Shown here: positions 15,170-23,159 of the stretch, in pieces | How positions within the stretch are numbered: the first letter of the stretch is position 1 | How the letters are laid out: the number at the start of each line of letters is the position of its first letter | From: RBG-13-68-16 sp050018455 | GTDB lineage: Bacteria; Acidobacteriota; Thermoanaerobaculia; Thermoanaerobaculales; Thermoanaerobaculaceae | Length of the DNA: 64,000 bases | Direction: 5' to 3' | Assembly: GCA_050018455.1 (NCBI GenBank) | Contig: JBEKAA010000001.1 | Coordinates: forward strand, 124,001-188,000 | Translations under genes and position numbers: made by a program | The notes under the pieces: model-generated | Told to the model about the DNA's origin: nothing | Databases searched by the model: none | What the model saw: only the letters and a program-made list of their open reading frames with translations

Positions 15170-17266
15170 ATGGCATCCAAGCCGGTCCCCAGCGACAAGA
15201 TCCGAAACGTGGCGGTGGTCGGTCACTCCTCGACCGGGAAGACCACGCTCATCTCCGCCATCCTCTTCAACGCCAAGGATGTCACGCGCCTCGGCAAAGT
15301 GGACAAGGGCAACGCCGTTACCGACTTCGACGACGAGGCCGTGGAGCGCAAGATCACGATCGGTGCCGCCGTGGCGCACGCTTCGCACCGCGACTGCAAG
15401 CTGAACCTGATCGACACGCCCGGGTATGCGATCTTCACCACCGAGGCGGTGCAAGGCGTCAAGGTGGCCGAGGCGGCCCTGATGGTCGTCTCCGCCGTCG
15501 CCGGCCCCGAGGTTCAGACCGAGAAGCTTTGGAAGATCTGCTCGGGCATGGGCAAGCCGGTGCTGTTCCTGGTCAACAGCATGGACCGCGAGCGGGCGTC
15601 GACGAGCAGGACGCTCCAGCAGCTGCAGAAGAAGTTCGGGCGCGAGGTGCTTCCGATTCAGCTCGCCATCGGCGAGGAGAGCAAGTTCTCGGGAGTCGTG
15701 GACCTCGTGCGCAACAAGGCCTTCACCTTCCCGGCGGACGAGAGCGGCACCGTGCAGGAGACCGCCGTCCCGGCCGAGCTGAAGGACGAGGCCGACGCCG
15801 CCCGCAACACTCTGATCGAGATGGTCGCCGAGCAGGACGAGGCGCTGCTCGAGAGGTTCTTCGCGGACGGGATGCTCTCGGACGGGGAGCTCGCCGCCGG
15901 GCTCACCAAGGCGGTGGCGGGCCGCAAGATCTTCCCCGTGCTCTACTCCTCCGCCGGCCGCAACCAGGCCGTGCAGCCGGTCATGGACGCCATCGTCGAC
16001 CTGGTGCCCAACCCCGTGGCCGCACCGATCGCCGCCAAGAACGTGGCGGGCGACGAGGTGAGCATCACGCCCAAGCCCGATGACACGCCGGTCGCGTACG
16101 TCTTCAAGACGATCGCCGATCCGTACGCCGGTCGCATCACCCTGATGCGGGTCTTTTCCGGCACCTTCCAGTCCGACGGGACGTACCACAACCGGCAACG
16201 CGACGTGGCGGAGCGGTTCGGACCCGTCAACTGGATGCAGGGCAAGGAGCTGACTCCGGTCGAGAAACTCGTCACCGGCGACATCGGCGCGGTGGCGAAG
16301 CTGAAGGAAACGCACACCGGCGAGACCCTCACGAGCAAGGACGGCGCCGTCATCGTGCCACCGGTCGCGATACCGGAGGCCGCCATCTCATTCGCCATCG
16401 CCGCCAAGGCAAAGGGAGACGAGGACAAGATCGCCCAGGGGCTCCTGAAGCTCAAGGATGAGGATCCCACGCTGCACATCGGCCGCGACCCTCAGACCAA
16501 GGAGCAGCTCGTGGCAGGCGCCGGCCAGCTACACGTCGAGATCGCCGTGGCGCGCCTCCACAAGCGGTACAAGGTGGACGTGACGCTGCAGCCTCCCAAG
16601 GTGCCGTACCGGGAGACCATCACCAAGTCCGTCGAGATCACCGCCCGCCACAAGAAGCAGACCGGCGGCCACGGGCAGTTCGCCGAGGCGAAGGTGCGGC
16701 TGGAGCCCAAGCCTCGCGGCGGCGGCTACGAGTTCATCGACAAGATCTTCGGCGGCTCGATCCCGAACAACTACCGGCCCTCGATCGACAAAGGGATCGT
16801 CGACGCGGCCGAGCGCGGCGCCGTCGCTGGCAACCCCGTGGTCGACTTCTCCGTCACGCTCCTCGACGGGAAGTTCCACGCCGTCGACTCCTCGGACATG
16901 GCCTTCCGCACGTGCGGCCGCAAGGCGTTCCGCGAGGGCGTGAAGCTCGCCGCGCCGACCATCCTCGAACCGGTGATGCACGTGGAGATCGCCGCTCCCG
17001 ACGAATTCCTCGGCGACATCATGGGCGACCTGAACTCGCGGCGCGGCCGCGTCCAGGGCATGGAGCCCGGCGACGGCCAGACCGTGGTCAAAGCCCAGGT
17101 CCCGCTCGCGGAAATGCTGACGTACTCCCAGACCCTTCGCTCCATCACCGGAGGCCGCGGCGACTTCCACATGGAGTACTCGCACTACGACGAAGTGCCG
17201 CACCACATCCAGGAGAAGATCATCCAGGCGTACGCCGGCGCCGAGGCCGAGGAGGAGGAGGAGTAG
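15170..17266 (+). CDS. elongation factor G-like GTPase (EF-G paralogue)
   Basis: 698 residues with the full EF-G domain order (GTPase, domain II, III, IV, V). The P-loop is GHSSTGKTT (18-26) instead of the AHIDAGKTT of canonical FusA, G3 is DTPGY, and G4 reads NSMD where NKxD is expected. Domain IV includes TGGHGQFAEAKV and the C-terminus is acidic (EAEEEEE). It probably acts on ribosomes as a translocation or recycling factor related to EF-G2; a canonical fusA should exist elsewhere. Start supported by GGGAGG. Confidence 0.9.
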   Translation: MASKPVPSDKIRNVAVVGHSSTGKTTLISAILFNAKDVTRLGKVDKGNAVTDFDDEAVERKITIGAAVAHASHRDCKLNLIDTPGYAIFTTEAVQGVKVAEAALMVVSAVAGPEVQTEKLWKICSGMGKPVLFLVNSMDRERASTSRTLQQLQKKFGREVLPIQLAIGEESKFSGVVDLVRNKAFTFPADESGTVQETAVPAELKDEADAARNTLIEMVAEQDEALLERFFADGMLSDGELAAGLTKAVAGRKIFPVLYSSAGRNQAVQPVMDAIVDLVPNPVAAPIAAKNVAGDEVSITPKPDDTPVAYVFKTIADPYAGRITLMRVFSGTFQSDGTYHNRQRDVAERFGPVNWMQGKELTPVEKLVTGDIGAVAKLKETHTGETLTSKDGAVIVPPVAIPEAAISFAIAAKAKGDEDKIAQGLLKLKDEDPTLHIGRDPQTKEQLVAGAGQLHVEIAVARLHKRYKVDVTLQPPKVPYRETITKSVEITARHKKQTGGHGQFAEAKVRLEPKPRGGGYEFIDKIFGGSIPNNYRPSIDKGIVDAAERGAVAGNPVVDFSVTLLDGKFHAVDSSDMAFRTCGRKAFREGVKLAAPTILEPVMHVEIAAPDEFLGDIMGDLNSRRGRVQGMEPGDGQTVVKAQVPLAEMLTYSQTLRSITGGRGDFHMEYSHYDEVPHHIQEKIIQAYAGAEAEEEEE

Positions 17267-17424
17267 CCCATGATCGGCGGCTGAGCTCCGCGCGACGGAG
17301 CAGTCCGCGTGGGCCAGGCGGGGTGGTGGGCCGGGTGGGGGTTGACAAGCTACAGAACCTGTGGCACTTTACATACGTGAGCTGTTTTCGCAGTTGCGGA
17401 TTCAGGAAGATCTGAGGTCAACCC

Positions 17425-17455
17425 GCCGCAAGGAGCAGCGACCTTGCGGCTTTTT
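17425..17455 (+). terminator. intrinsic-terminator-like hairpin in the cold-shock gene leader
   Basis: Perfect 9-bp stem GCCGCAAGG / CCTTGCGGC with an 8-base loop followed by TTTTT. It lies 159 bases after the EF-G stop and 73 bases before the csp ATG. It may end upstream transcripts or act as an attenuator in the csp 5' leader. A TTGACA at 17342-17347 could be the -35 of a promoter upstream of it, but no convincing -10 is seen. Confidence 0.6.
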
Positions 17456-17462
17456 GGCGTTA

Positions 17463-17509
17463 GCCGGGACGCACCCGGCAGAGAATGCGGCGGACCGACT
17501 AGACCGCCG
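17463..17509 (+). promoter_or_regulatory. two further hairpins in the csp leader
   Basis: GCCGGG/CCCGGC (17463-17479, 5-base loop) and CGGCGG/CCGCCG (17488-17509, 10-base loop) sit between the terminator-like hairpin and the ribosome-binding site AAGGAG. Structured leaders are usual for cold-shock mRNAs. Confidence 0.45.
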
Positions 17510-17528
17510 GTAACAAGGAGAAAGCAGC

Positions 17529-17729
17529 ATGGCGCAGGGAACTGTAAAGTGGTTCAACGACACCAAAGGTTTCGGCTTCATTACCCAGGAGGGCGGAGAG
17601 GACGTGTTCGTCCACTACACCGCCATCGCCGGTGAGGGTTTCCGTACCCTCAAGGAAGGTGCCCGGGTCGAGTTCGACGTCGTGCGGGGCCCCAAGGGCC
17701 TGCAGGCGGCCAACGTCCGCGCGATCTGA
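17529..17729 (+). CDS. cold-shock domain protein (CspA family)
   Basis: 66 residues, a complete single cold-shock domain: MAQGTVKWFNDTKGFGFI with RNP1 KGFGFI and RNP2 DVFVHY. Binds single-stranded nucleic acid and works as an RNA chaperone. AAGGAG is well placed upstream, and the long leader suggests post-transcriptional regulation. A terminator follows at once. Confidence 0.95.
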   Translation: MAQGTVKWFNDTKGFGFITQEGGEDVFVHYTAIAGEGFRTLKEGARVEFDVVRGPKGLQAANVRAI

Positions 17730-17754
17730 ACATCTGAAACTCGTAACGGAACGA

Positions 17755-17786
17755 GGGGCGGCGCCACGGCGCCGCCCTCCTCTTTT
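17755..17786 (+). terminator. rho-independent terminator after csp
   Basis: GC-rich 9-bp stem (17756-17764 with 17769-17777), loop CACG, followed by a T-rich tail ending TTTT. It lies 26 bases after the csp stop. Confidence 0.7.
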
Positions 17787-17808
17787 GGGACAAGAGAACG
17801 TTAGGAAG

Positions 17809-17950
17809 TTCACAGGTTGGAAGGTTCGAAGGTTCGGAAACGGGCCAAAGGGGAGAGGGAAGACGAACGACGGAGCCAACCATGGCACCTCGTGTCGCGC
17901 GTCTTTCCTCTTCCGTCTCCCCTCTTCCTACTCCCCTTTTGCGGACCTTC
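17809..17950. repeat. intergenic imperfect inverted repeat (locus F)
   Basis: Between convergent csp and nuoI. Tandem GGTTSGAA-like octamers (17816-17838) lead into an arm at 17846-17865 that pairs with 17921-17940 at about 16 of 20 positions. Composition and layout resemble the other long intergenic hairpins, but the unit differs. Confidence 0.5.
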
Positions 17951-17954
17951 TCGG

Positions 17955-18572
17955 TCAGCGGCCGGGTGCGCTGCCCGCGAGCGGCGCCGGAGCTGCGAGC
18001 TTGACGGGGATGGGGAGTTCGATGCGGCTTCGGGGGGCGCCGTAGTACGGCCGGTAGCCGAGGTCGAGCTTCTCGTACGGCCCCTTCTGCATGAGCTCCT
18101 CCAGCCCAACGATCGCCTCACCGCGGCTCGCGAACGCCATCTCGTGGGTGCGGGACATCACGATCGCCTCCTTCGGGCAGGCGTCCACGCAGAAGCCGCA
18201 GTAGACACACCGGAGCAGGTCGATCGTGAAGACCTTCGGGCGCTTCTCGTACTCCACCGAGACGCTGGCGGCGTCTTCCTCCGCCTCGATGTGGATGCAC
18301 TGGGCCGGGCACGCCTCTTCGCACATGTAGCAGGCCACGCAGCGCGGCGACCCGTCGGGTCTCGCGAGGAGGATGTGGCGCCCCCGCAACCGTTCGGAGT
18401 ATTCCCGCTTGACCTCGGGCCACTCGACCGTGACGGTGTACCTGCGCGCGAACAGGTTGCCCAGGAAGTGACGCAGGGTCACCGCGAGCCCCTTTGCGAC
18501 TTCGATCAGGTAAAAACGCTGCCAGAAGCGCATCGGCTTGGGATCGCAAACGACCACCTCGCGGGCGCTCAT
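17955..18572 (-). CDS. nuoI: NADH-quinone oxidoreductase subunit I (two 4Fe-4S ferredoxin)
   Basis: 205 residues. Two 4Fe-4S motifs, CVACYMCEEACP and CVYCGFCVDACP, which carry the N6a and N6b clusters joining the peripheral and membrane arms of complex I. The C-terminus has a Pro/Ala-rich tail. Its start overlaps the nuoCD stop by 4 bases (ATGA). Confidence 0.93.
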   Translation of the reverse strand: MSAREVVVCDPKPMRFWQRFYLIEVAKGLAVTLRHFLGNLFARRYTVTVEWPEVKREYSERLRGRHILLARPDGSPRCVACYMCEEACPAQCIHIEAEEDAASVSVEYEKRPKVFTIDLLRCVYCGFCVDACPKEAIVMSRTHEMAFASRGEAIVGLEELMQKGPYEKLDLGYRPYYGAPRSRIELPIPVKLAAPAPLAGSAPGR

Positions 18573-20263
18573 CGGTCCAGCTCCCCGGCGATGACGTTGA
18601 GGCTGCTCATGATCGCCACGGTGTCCGAGACCATGTGGCCCTCCAGGATGTGGGGGAACGCCTGGAAGATCGCGAAGCACGGCGGACGGACCTTGATCCG
18701 GTACGGCTTCCCGCCCCCGTCGGAGACGATGTAGTACCCGAGCTCGCCGTTCGCGGCCTCGGTGAAGCCGTACGCCTCCCCCGCCGGCACCTTCATCCCC
18801 TCCATGATCAGCTTGAAGTGCCAGATGAGAGACTCCATCTCGGTGTAGACCTCCTCCTTGGGCGGCAGCGCGACGCGGTGGTCGTCGGTGATGATGGGCC
18901 CCGGCTCCAGCCTCGCGAGCGCCTGCTCCACGATGGAGAGCGACTGCTTCATCTCCTCGACCCTCACGAGGTAGCGGGCGTACGTGTCGCCGGCGTGCGC
19001 GACCGGCACCTTGAAGTCGAACGTCTCGTAGCCGAGGTAGGGGTACGCCTTGCGCACATCGTAGGCGACGCCCGCCGCCCGCAGGCACGGCCCGGTCCAC
19101 CCCCAGTCGACGGCGTCCTCGGCAGAGATCGCGCCGATCCCCTCGGTGCGGTCCCGGAAGATCCGGTTCTCGGTGATGAGCGTCTCCATCTCCCCGACGA
19201 GCTTCGGGACGCGCCCGAGCAGGTAACGCACCGACTCGACGAAATCGGCCGGAGCGTCGTGCGACACCCCTCCGATGCGGACGTACGACATCGTGAGCCG
19301 GCTGCCGCAGCACGCCTCGAGCACGGAGTACATCTCCTCGCGCGCCTGGTACATGTAGAGGAACGGCGTCATGGCGCCGAGGTCGTTCAGGTTCGCGCCG
19401 ACGTCGACGATGTGGTCCATGATCCGGGACAGCTCCGAGAGGATCAGGCGGATCATCTGCGCGCGGGGCGGCGCCTCGACGCCGAGCATCTTCTCGACGG
19501 CGAGCGCGTAGCCCACGCCGTTCATCATCGCCGAACAATAGTTCAGGCGATCGGTGTAGGGGATCACCTGGTTCCACGTGTGGCTCTCGGCCATCTTCTC
19601 GAAGCAGCGGTGGAGGTAGCCGATCTCCACCTCGGCCCGGGTGATCACCTCGCCGTCGAGCCGAACCACGGTCCGGAGCGTCCCATGGGTCGCCGGGTGC
19701 GACGGCCCGAGGTTCAGCACCTGCGTCTCGAAGTGATCGTCATCCTCCTGGGTCTCGCGCGCCCACGCCGGTTCGTCCTGCTCGCCCTCGCGCAGGAGCC
19801 AGCGCTGGCCCGGGTCGTAGTCCTTGCGAAGCGCGTGGCCCTGAAACGCCGGGTGGCAGAGGATGCGCTTGAGGTTCGGATGGCCCTCGAAGCGAATCCC
19901 GAACAGGTCGAACGCCTCCCGCTCGAACCAGTCGGCCGCCTTCCAGACGCAATAGACGGACGGCACCACCGCGTCGCTCTCGCGGACCGGCACTTTGAGG
20001 CGGAGCCGGCGCCCTCGCTCCAGCGACGCGAGGTGGTAGACGACCTCGAAGCGCTCCTCCCGGCCCGGGTAGTCCACGCCGCAAACGTCGGCGAGGAGGT
20101 TGAAGCCCAGCTTCGGGTCGGACTTCAGGTGGCGCGCGAGCTCCGGCAAGATGGCCCGGTCCACACGGAAGCTTTGAACGTCGCCGCCGGGCAACTCCGT
20201 GACTCCTCCACCCTCCGGGAAAGCGGTGCGGATCGCAGCCAGCGTTTCCTTGCGGTTTTCCAT
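18569..20263 (-). CDS. nuoCD: NADH-quinone oxidoreductase fused subunits C and D
   Basis: 564 residues. NuoC domain about 1-165 (ADVCGVDYPGREERFEVVY, YCVWKAADWFEREAFDLFG), short acidic linker, NuoD domain about 180-564 (LNLGPSHPATHGTLR, CFEKMAESHTWNQ, YTDRLNY, DVRKAYPY, ending ELDR). The D part forms the quinone site with NuoB. CD fusion is known in several phyla. ATG 20263 was chosen; a GTG at 20278 overlapping the nuoB stop is possible. Confidence 0.94.
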   Translation of the reverse strand: MENRKETLAAIRTAFPEGGGVTELPGGDVQSFRVDRAILPELARHLKSDPKLGFNLLADVCGVDYPGREERFEVVYHLASLERGRRLRLKVPVRESDAVVPSVYCVWKAADWFEREAFDLFGIRFEGHPNLKRILCHPAFQGHALRKDYDPGQRWLLREGEQDEPAWARETQEDDDHFETQVLNLGPSHPATHGTLRTVVRLDGEVITRAEVEIGYLHRCFEKMAESHTWNQVIPYTDRLNYCSAMMNGVGYALAVEKMLGVEAPPRAQMIRLILSELSRIMDHIVDVGANLNDLGAMTPFLYMYQAREEMYSVLEACCGSRLTMSYVRIGGVSHDAPADFVESVRYLLGRVPKLVGEMETLITENRIFRDRTEGIGAISAEDAVDWGWTGPCLRAAGVAYDVRKAYPYLGYETFDFKVPVAHAGDTYARYLVRVEEMKQSLSIVEQALARLEPGPIITDDHRVALPPKEEVYTEMESLIWHFKLIMEGMKVPAGEAYGFTEAANGELGYYIVSDGGGKPYRIKVRPPCFAIFQAFPHILEGHMVSDTVAIMSSLNVIAGELDR

Positions 20264-20274
20264 GCGTTCCCCGT

Positions 20275-20847
20275 TCACGCGCCCGAAGCCTTCTTGGCCG
20301 CCAGGACCCTCTGATACTGGGTTTCGCCTTTGGCGATCATCTCCTGCAACTTCACGACTCCCTGCAGCAGCGCCTCCGGCGTCGGCGGGCAGCCGGGGAC
20401 GTAGACGTCCACCGGGATGAACTCGTCGATCCCCTGCACGACGTGGTACGCGCGGTAGAAGCCGCCGGTACAGGCGCACACGCCCATCGAGATGACGTAT
20501 TTCGGCTCGGCCATCTGCTCGTAGATCCGCACCATCACCGGGGCCATCTTGTCGGTGATGGTCCCGGCGACGATCAGCAGGTCCGACTGCCGCGGAGAGA
20601 ACCTCACGACCTCCGCGCCGAACCGGGACACGTCGTAGTGGCTCATTATGAAGGACATGAACTCGATCGCGCAGCAAGCCGTTCCGAACGGCAAAGGCCA
20701 GAGGCTGTTCTTCCGCGCCGCGTCGATCATCGCGTCGAGCCTCGTCGTGAGAATCGCGGGACTCCCGTCGAGCTGGCGCGAAGCGGAATCTCCCCGCCCG
20801 GTCTTGCCGAACGTCGGCAGGGTACTCTTCACATCAGGGTTGCCCAT
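20275..20847 (-). CDS. nuoB: NADH-quinone oxidoreductase subunit B
   Basis: 190 residues. N2 cluster ligands in GTACCAIE, GVCACTGG and GCPPTPE. NuoB holds the last iron-sulfur cluster before quinone. It is the first gene here; nuoA, which usually precedes it, is absent, as are E-H and J-N. The first 30 residues (DVKSTLPTFGKTGRGDSA) are variable in the family. Confidence 0.94.
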   Translation of the reverse strand: MGNPDVKSTLPTFGKTGRGDSASRQLDGSPAILTTRLDAMIDAARKNSLWPLPFGTACCAIEFMSFIMSHYDVSRFGAEVVRFSPRQSDLLIVAGTITDKMAPVMVRIYEQMAEPKYVISMGVCACTGGFYRAYHVVQGIDEFIPVDVYVPGCPPTPEALLQGVVKLQEMIAKGETQYQRVLAAKKASGA

Positions 20848-20913
20848 CCCACCCTCCCACTCTCACCAACTACAGACCACGGCCGGCTCTTCCACGCCGG
20901 ATCAGGTACAAGC

Positions 20914-20919
20914 ATTATA
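20914..20919 (-). promoter_or_regulatory. -10 element of the nuoB-CD-I operon
   Basis: Exact TATAAT on the minus strand, about 66 bases before the nuoB ATG, overlapping the last codons of the transglycosylase gene. No clear -35. Confidence 0.45.
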
Positions 20920-21658
20920 TTGGCTCTCCACCCCGGCTTGCGCCACCCTTCGAATCCGGGGTCGGCGCAGGGCAGAACTGTCCGAGCACCCGGCGGACGA
21001 ACTCGCGGGTCTCGCGGTACGGCGGCATGCCGCCGCTCTTCTCGACCGTCGCGACTCCGGCGTTGTAGGCCGCCAGCGCCGTGGGCACGTCCTTGAATCG
21101 ATCGAGCAACGCCCGCAGATGGCGGCAACCCGCCCGCAAGTTGGCTCCCGGCTCGTAGGGGTCCGTGAGGCCTTGTTCGATCCAGACCGACGGCATGAGC
21201 TGCATCAGCCCGCAGGCTCCTACCCTCGACACAGCCCACGGCTTGAAGTCCGACTCCGCCCTCACGACGGCGAGGACCAGCAACGGGTGGAGCTTCGCCG
21301 CCTTGGCGGCGTTGACAATCTCCCGCGCGAACGGGACACCCGGACCCAGGGCCTGTTCCACGTACTCGGCCCGGCAGACGGCCGGCGGCATCGGCTCCGG
21401 CTTCGGCTCGACCTCATCGGCGATCACCCTGTCGATCCTCGCAAGAGGTACTTCGAGCGAACCTCCTCCCGGAAGATCGAGGTGGAACCTGGAGCTGTCG
21501 ATGACCCTGGCTCCAGTCACCGCCAGGATCCGGCCGTCAACGAATACCGCCAGGTACTGCGCCTCCGCCACCCCCCGCCCTCCCATAACGCAGAGCAGTG
21601 CCGCGATGAGCATCGGCGCGAGTGTCCGTACGATCCGACGGTTGCCGCAGTTTCCCAC
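20915..21658 (-). CDS. lytic transglycosylase (SLT domain)
   Basis: About 247 residues from GTG 21658. Signal peptide, a short beta-rich segment (about 35-85, VFVDGRILAVTGARV), then a Slt70-like domain with catalytic Glu in VVRAESDFKPWAVS, GLMQLMPSVW and ALAAYNAGVATV. It cleaves peptidoglycan glycan strands. The start is uncertain: ATG 21613 lacks a charged n-region, while GTG 21658 or 21664 adds NRRIVR and gives a proper signal peptide. The upstream start lies next to repeat locus B. Confidence 0.87.
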   Translation of the reverse strand: MGNCGNRRIVRTLAPMLIAALLCVMGGRGVAEAQYLAVFVDGRILAVTGARVIDSSRFHLDLPGGGSLEVPLARIDRVIADEVEPKPEPMPPAVCRAEYVEQALGPGVPFAREIVNAAKAAKLHPLLVLAVVRAESDFKPWAVSRVGACGLMQLMPSVWIEQGLTDPYEPGANLRAGCRHLRALLDRFKDVPTALAAYNAGVATVEKSGGMPPYRETREFVRRVLGQFCPAPTPDSKGGASRGGEPI

Positions 21659-21665
21659 CCCCACC

Positions 21666-21762
21666 CAGTTGACAGTTGACAGTCGACAGTCAGAAGCGTC
21701 CCATGCACATCGTCCGCAGCCAGCCTTTGACTGTGAACTGTCAACTGTCGACTGTCGGCTGT
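21666..21762. repeat. intergenic inverted repeat of ACAGTYR heptads (locus B)
   Basis: Arms 21666-21692 and 21728-21762 are tandem heptads in opposite orientation; 24 of 27 positions pair around a 35-base loop. The right arm ends 3 bases from the xerD stop, so it lies in the xerD 3' region and just upstream of the transglycosylase start. Confidence 0.75.
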
Positions 21763-21765
21763 TTC

Positions 21766-22677
21766 TCATGCGCGTGGATGCTTGCTGTCGTAAAGAGCCC
21801 GGAGGCGTTCGCGGGTGACGTGGGTGTAGATCTCCGTGGTCGAGATATCGGTGTGACCGAGCATCGCCTGCACGGCCCGCAGATCCGCGCCGTGCTCCAG
21901 GAGGTGCGTTGCAAACGAGTGCCGCAGCACGTGCGGCGAGAGGTGGGTCGTGATTCCGGCGGCGCGCCCGTAACGCTTGATGAGCTGCCAGAAGCACTGC
22001 CTGGTCATTCCCTGACCGCGAACGGTGAGGAAGAGGTCCTCCTGCCGCTTCCTGTCCAGCCCGGGCCGAGCCTCCTCCAGGTAGGTTGCCAGCCACTTCC
22101 GCGCCTGGGACCCGACCGGCACGATCCGTTCCTTGCTGCCCTTGCCCCACACCCGGACGTACCCCGGGTCGAGGCGGAGCTGGTTGACGGTGAGCCCGAT
22201 GAGTTCCGAGACCCGGACGCCGGTGGCGTACAAGGTCTCCAACATGGCGCGATCGCGCAAGCCGAGCGTCCGGGTCAGGTCCGGCGCGGCGAGCAGCGCC
22301 TCGACTTCCTGAGCCGAGAGGAAATGAGGCAGCGACCGCATCAGCTTCGGCGACTCGAGGTCGAGCGTGGGATCCTGCTTTGTCACGTCCCGTTCGACCA
22401 TGTATCGGTACAGGCCTCGAAGCGCCGCCAGCGCCCGCGCCGCCGAACGCGCGGCGAGGCCCCGGCCCCGCAGGTCGGTAAGGTACCGTCGAAGGTGGGC
22501 TCGGTCGCACGCAGTCGCATCGAGGCCGCGAACCGCGAGCCACCGACCGAAAGCCTCCAGGTCGCGCCGGTACGCCGCCACCGAGTTCGCGGCCAGCCCG
22601 CGCTCCACGAGCAGCACGGCAAGGTAGTCGGGCAGCAGGAGTCGGAAGAAGTCGGTGTCCGGCAGGGTCCGCGGCAT
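21766..22677 (-). CDS. xerD: site-specific tyrosine recombinase XerD
   Basis: 303 residues. SAM-like N-terminal domain (about 12-100) and catalytic domain with Arg155 (GVRVSEL), Lys182 (GKGSKER), His249/Arg252 (HVLRHSFATH), His275 (GHTDIST) and Tyr284 (IYTHV). It resolves chromosome dimers at dif with XerC. Full length and no neighbouring mobile genes, so it is the housekeeping enzyme and not an integrase. Confidence 0.92.
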   Translation of the reverse strand: MPRTLPDTDFFRLLLPDYLAVLLVERGLAANSVAAYRRDLEAFGRWLAVRGLDATACDRAHLRRYLTDLRGRGLAARSAARALAALRGLYRYMVERDVTKQDPTLDLESPKLMRSLPHFLSAQEVEALLAAPDLTRTLGLRDRAMLETLYATGVRVSELIGLTVNQLRLDPGYVRVWGKGSKERIVPVGSQARKWLATYLEEARPGLDRKRQEDLFLTVRGQGMTRQCFWQLIKRYGRAAGITTHLSPHVLRHSFATHLLEHGADLRAVQAMLGHTDISTTEIYTHVTRERLRALYDSKHPRA

Positions 22678-22683
22678 CCCCTG

Positions 22684-22689
22684 ATTCTA
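22684..22689 (-). promoter_or_regulatory. -10 element TAGAAT giving a leaderless xerD mRNA
   Basis: Minus-strand TAGAAT, then 6 bases to the xerD ATG. There is no room for a ribosome-binding site. Confidence 0.45.
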
Positions 22690-22694
22690 GGCCC

Positions 22695-23060
22695 TCAGCG
22701 CAGGATGCGGACCTTCGCAGGGCCGGGATCGTAGCGGTATCGTTCAAGGTCGACGCTGCCGTCGAGCCGGAACTCGACACCTTCCCGTTCGAGCAGCTTC
22801 CTCTGCAGCCCGAGCGGGAGATCGCCCCTCCGATCCGTCGAGCAGCCTCCCGCCGCGTTCACCACTCTCTGCCAGGGCACGTCGTCCGGGCACGTGTGCA
22901 TGGCCCAGCCCACCGCCTTTGGAGACAGCGTGTACCCCAGCACCGCCGCGATCTGTCCGTAGGTCATGACGCGCCCGGGCGGAATGGAGCGGACGATCGC
23001 ATACACGGCGTCCCAGGCTCCCGCGCACTGGCTGCTCGCCACTTCACCGTGGACGCGCAT
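22695..23060 (-). CDS. alkyltransferase-like (ATL) DNA-binding protein, MGMT fold
   Basis: 121 residues from ATG 23060. The MGMT DNA-binding segment GRVMTYGQIAAVLG and the family tail are present, but the active-site PCHRV is PWQRV (62-66): Trp replaces the methyl-accepting Cys. Such ATL proteins bind O6-alkylguanine and flag it for nucleotide excision repair. An upstream start at 23132 is possible. The stop lies 6 bases from the xerD -10. Confidence 0.85.
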   Translation of the reverse strand: MRVHGEVASSQCAGAWDAVYAIVRSIPPGRVMTYGQIAAVLGYTLSPKAVGWAMHTCPDDVPWQRVVNAAGGCSTDRRGDLPLGLQRKLLEREGVEFRLDGSVDLERYRYDPGPAKVRILR

Positions 23061-23159
23061 TGCCTGGGCCCGGTTCCCGCGCCGTCGGGGCGTTCCGCTC
23101 AAGGAGCCACTCCGCCGAACCGGTTCGCGCAAAGGTCTCTCGTCGCGCCCATCCCGCTG

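Noticed and set aside
18494..20314. 606-codon open frame antisense to nuoCD
   Set aside because: It is an Arg/His/Asp-rich shadow of a certain complex I gene, caused by high third-position GC; no family resemblance.
21666..21762. Multiple TTGACA -35 boxes inside the heptads
   Set aside because: TTGACAG is simply the repeat unit; no -10 hexamer lies at the right distance.
21766..22677. xerD as a mobile-element integrase
   Set aside because: Standard length and motifs of XerD, no tRNA, attachment sites or phage genes around it.
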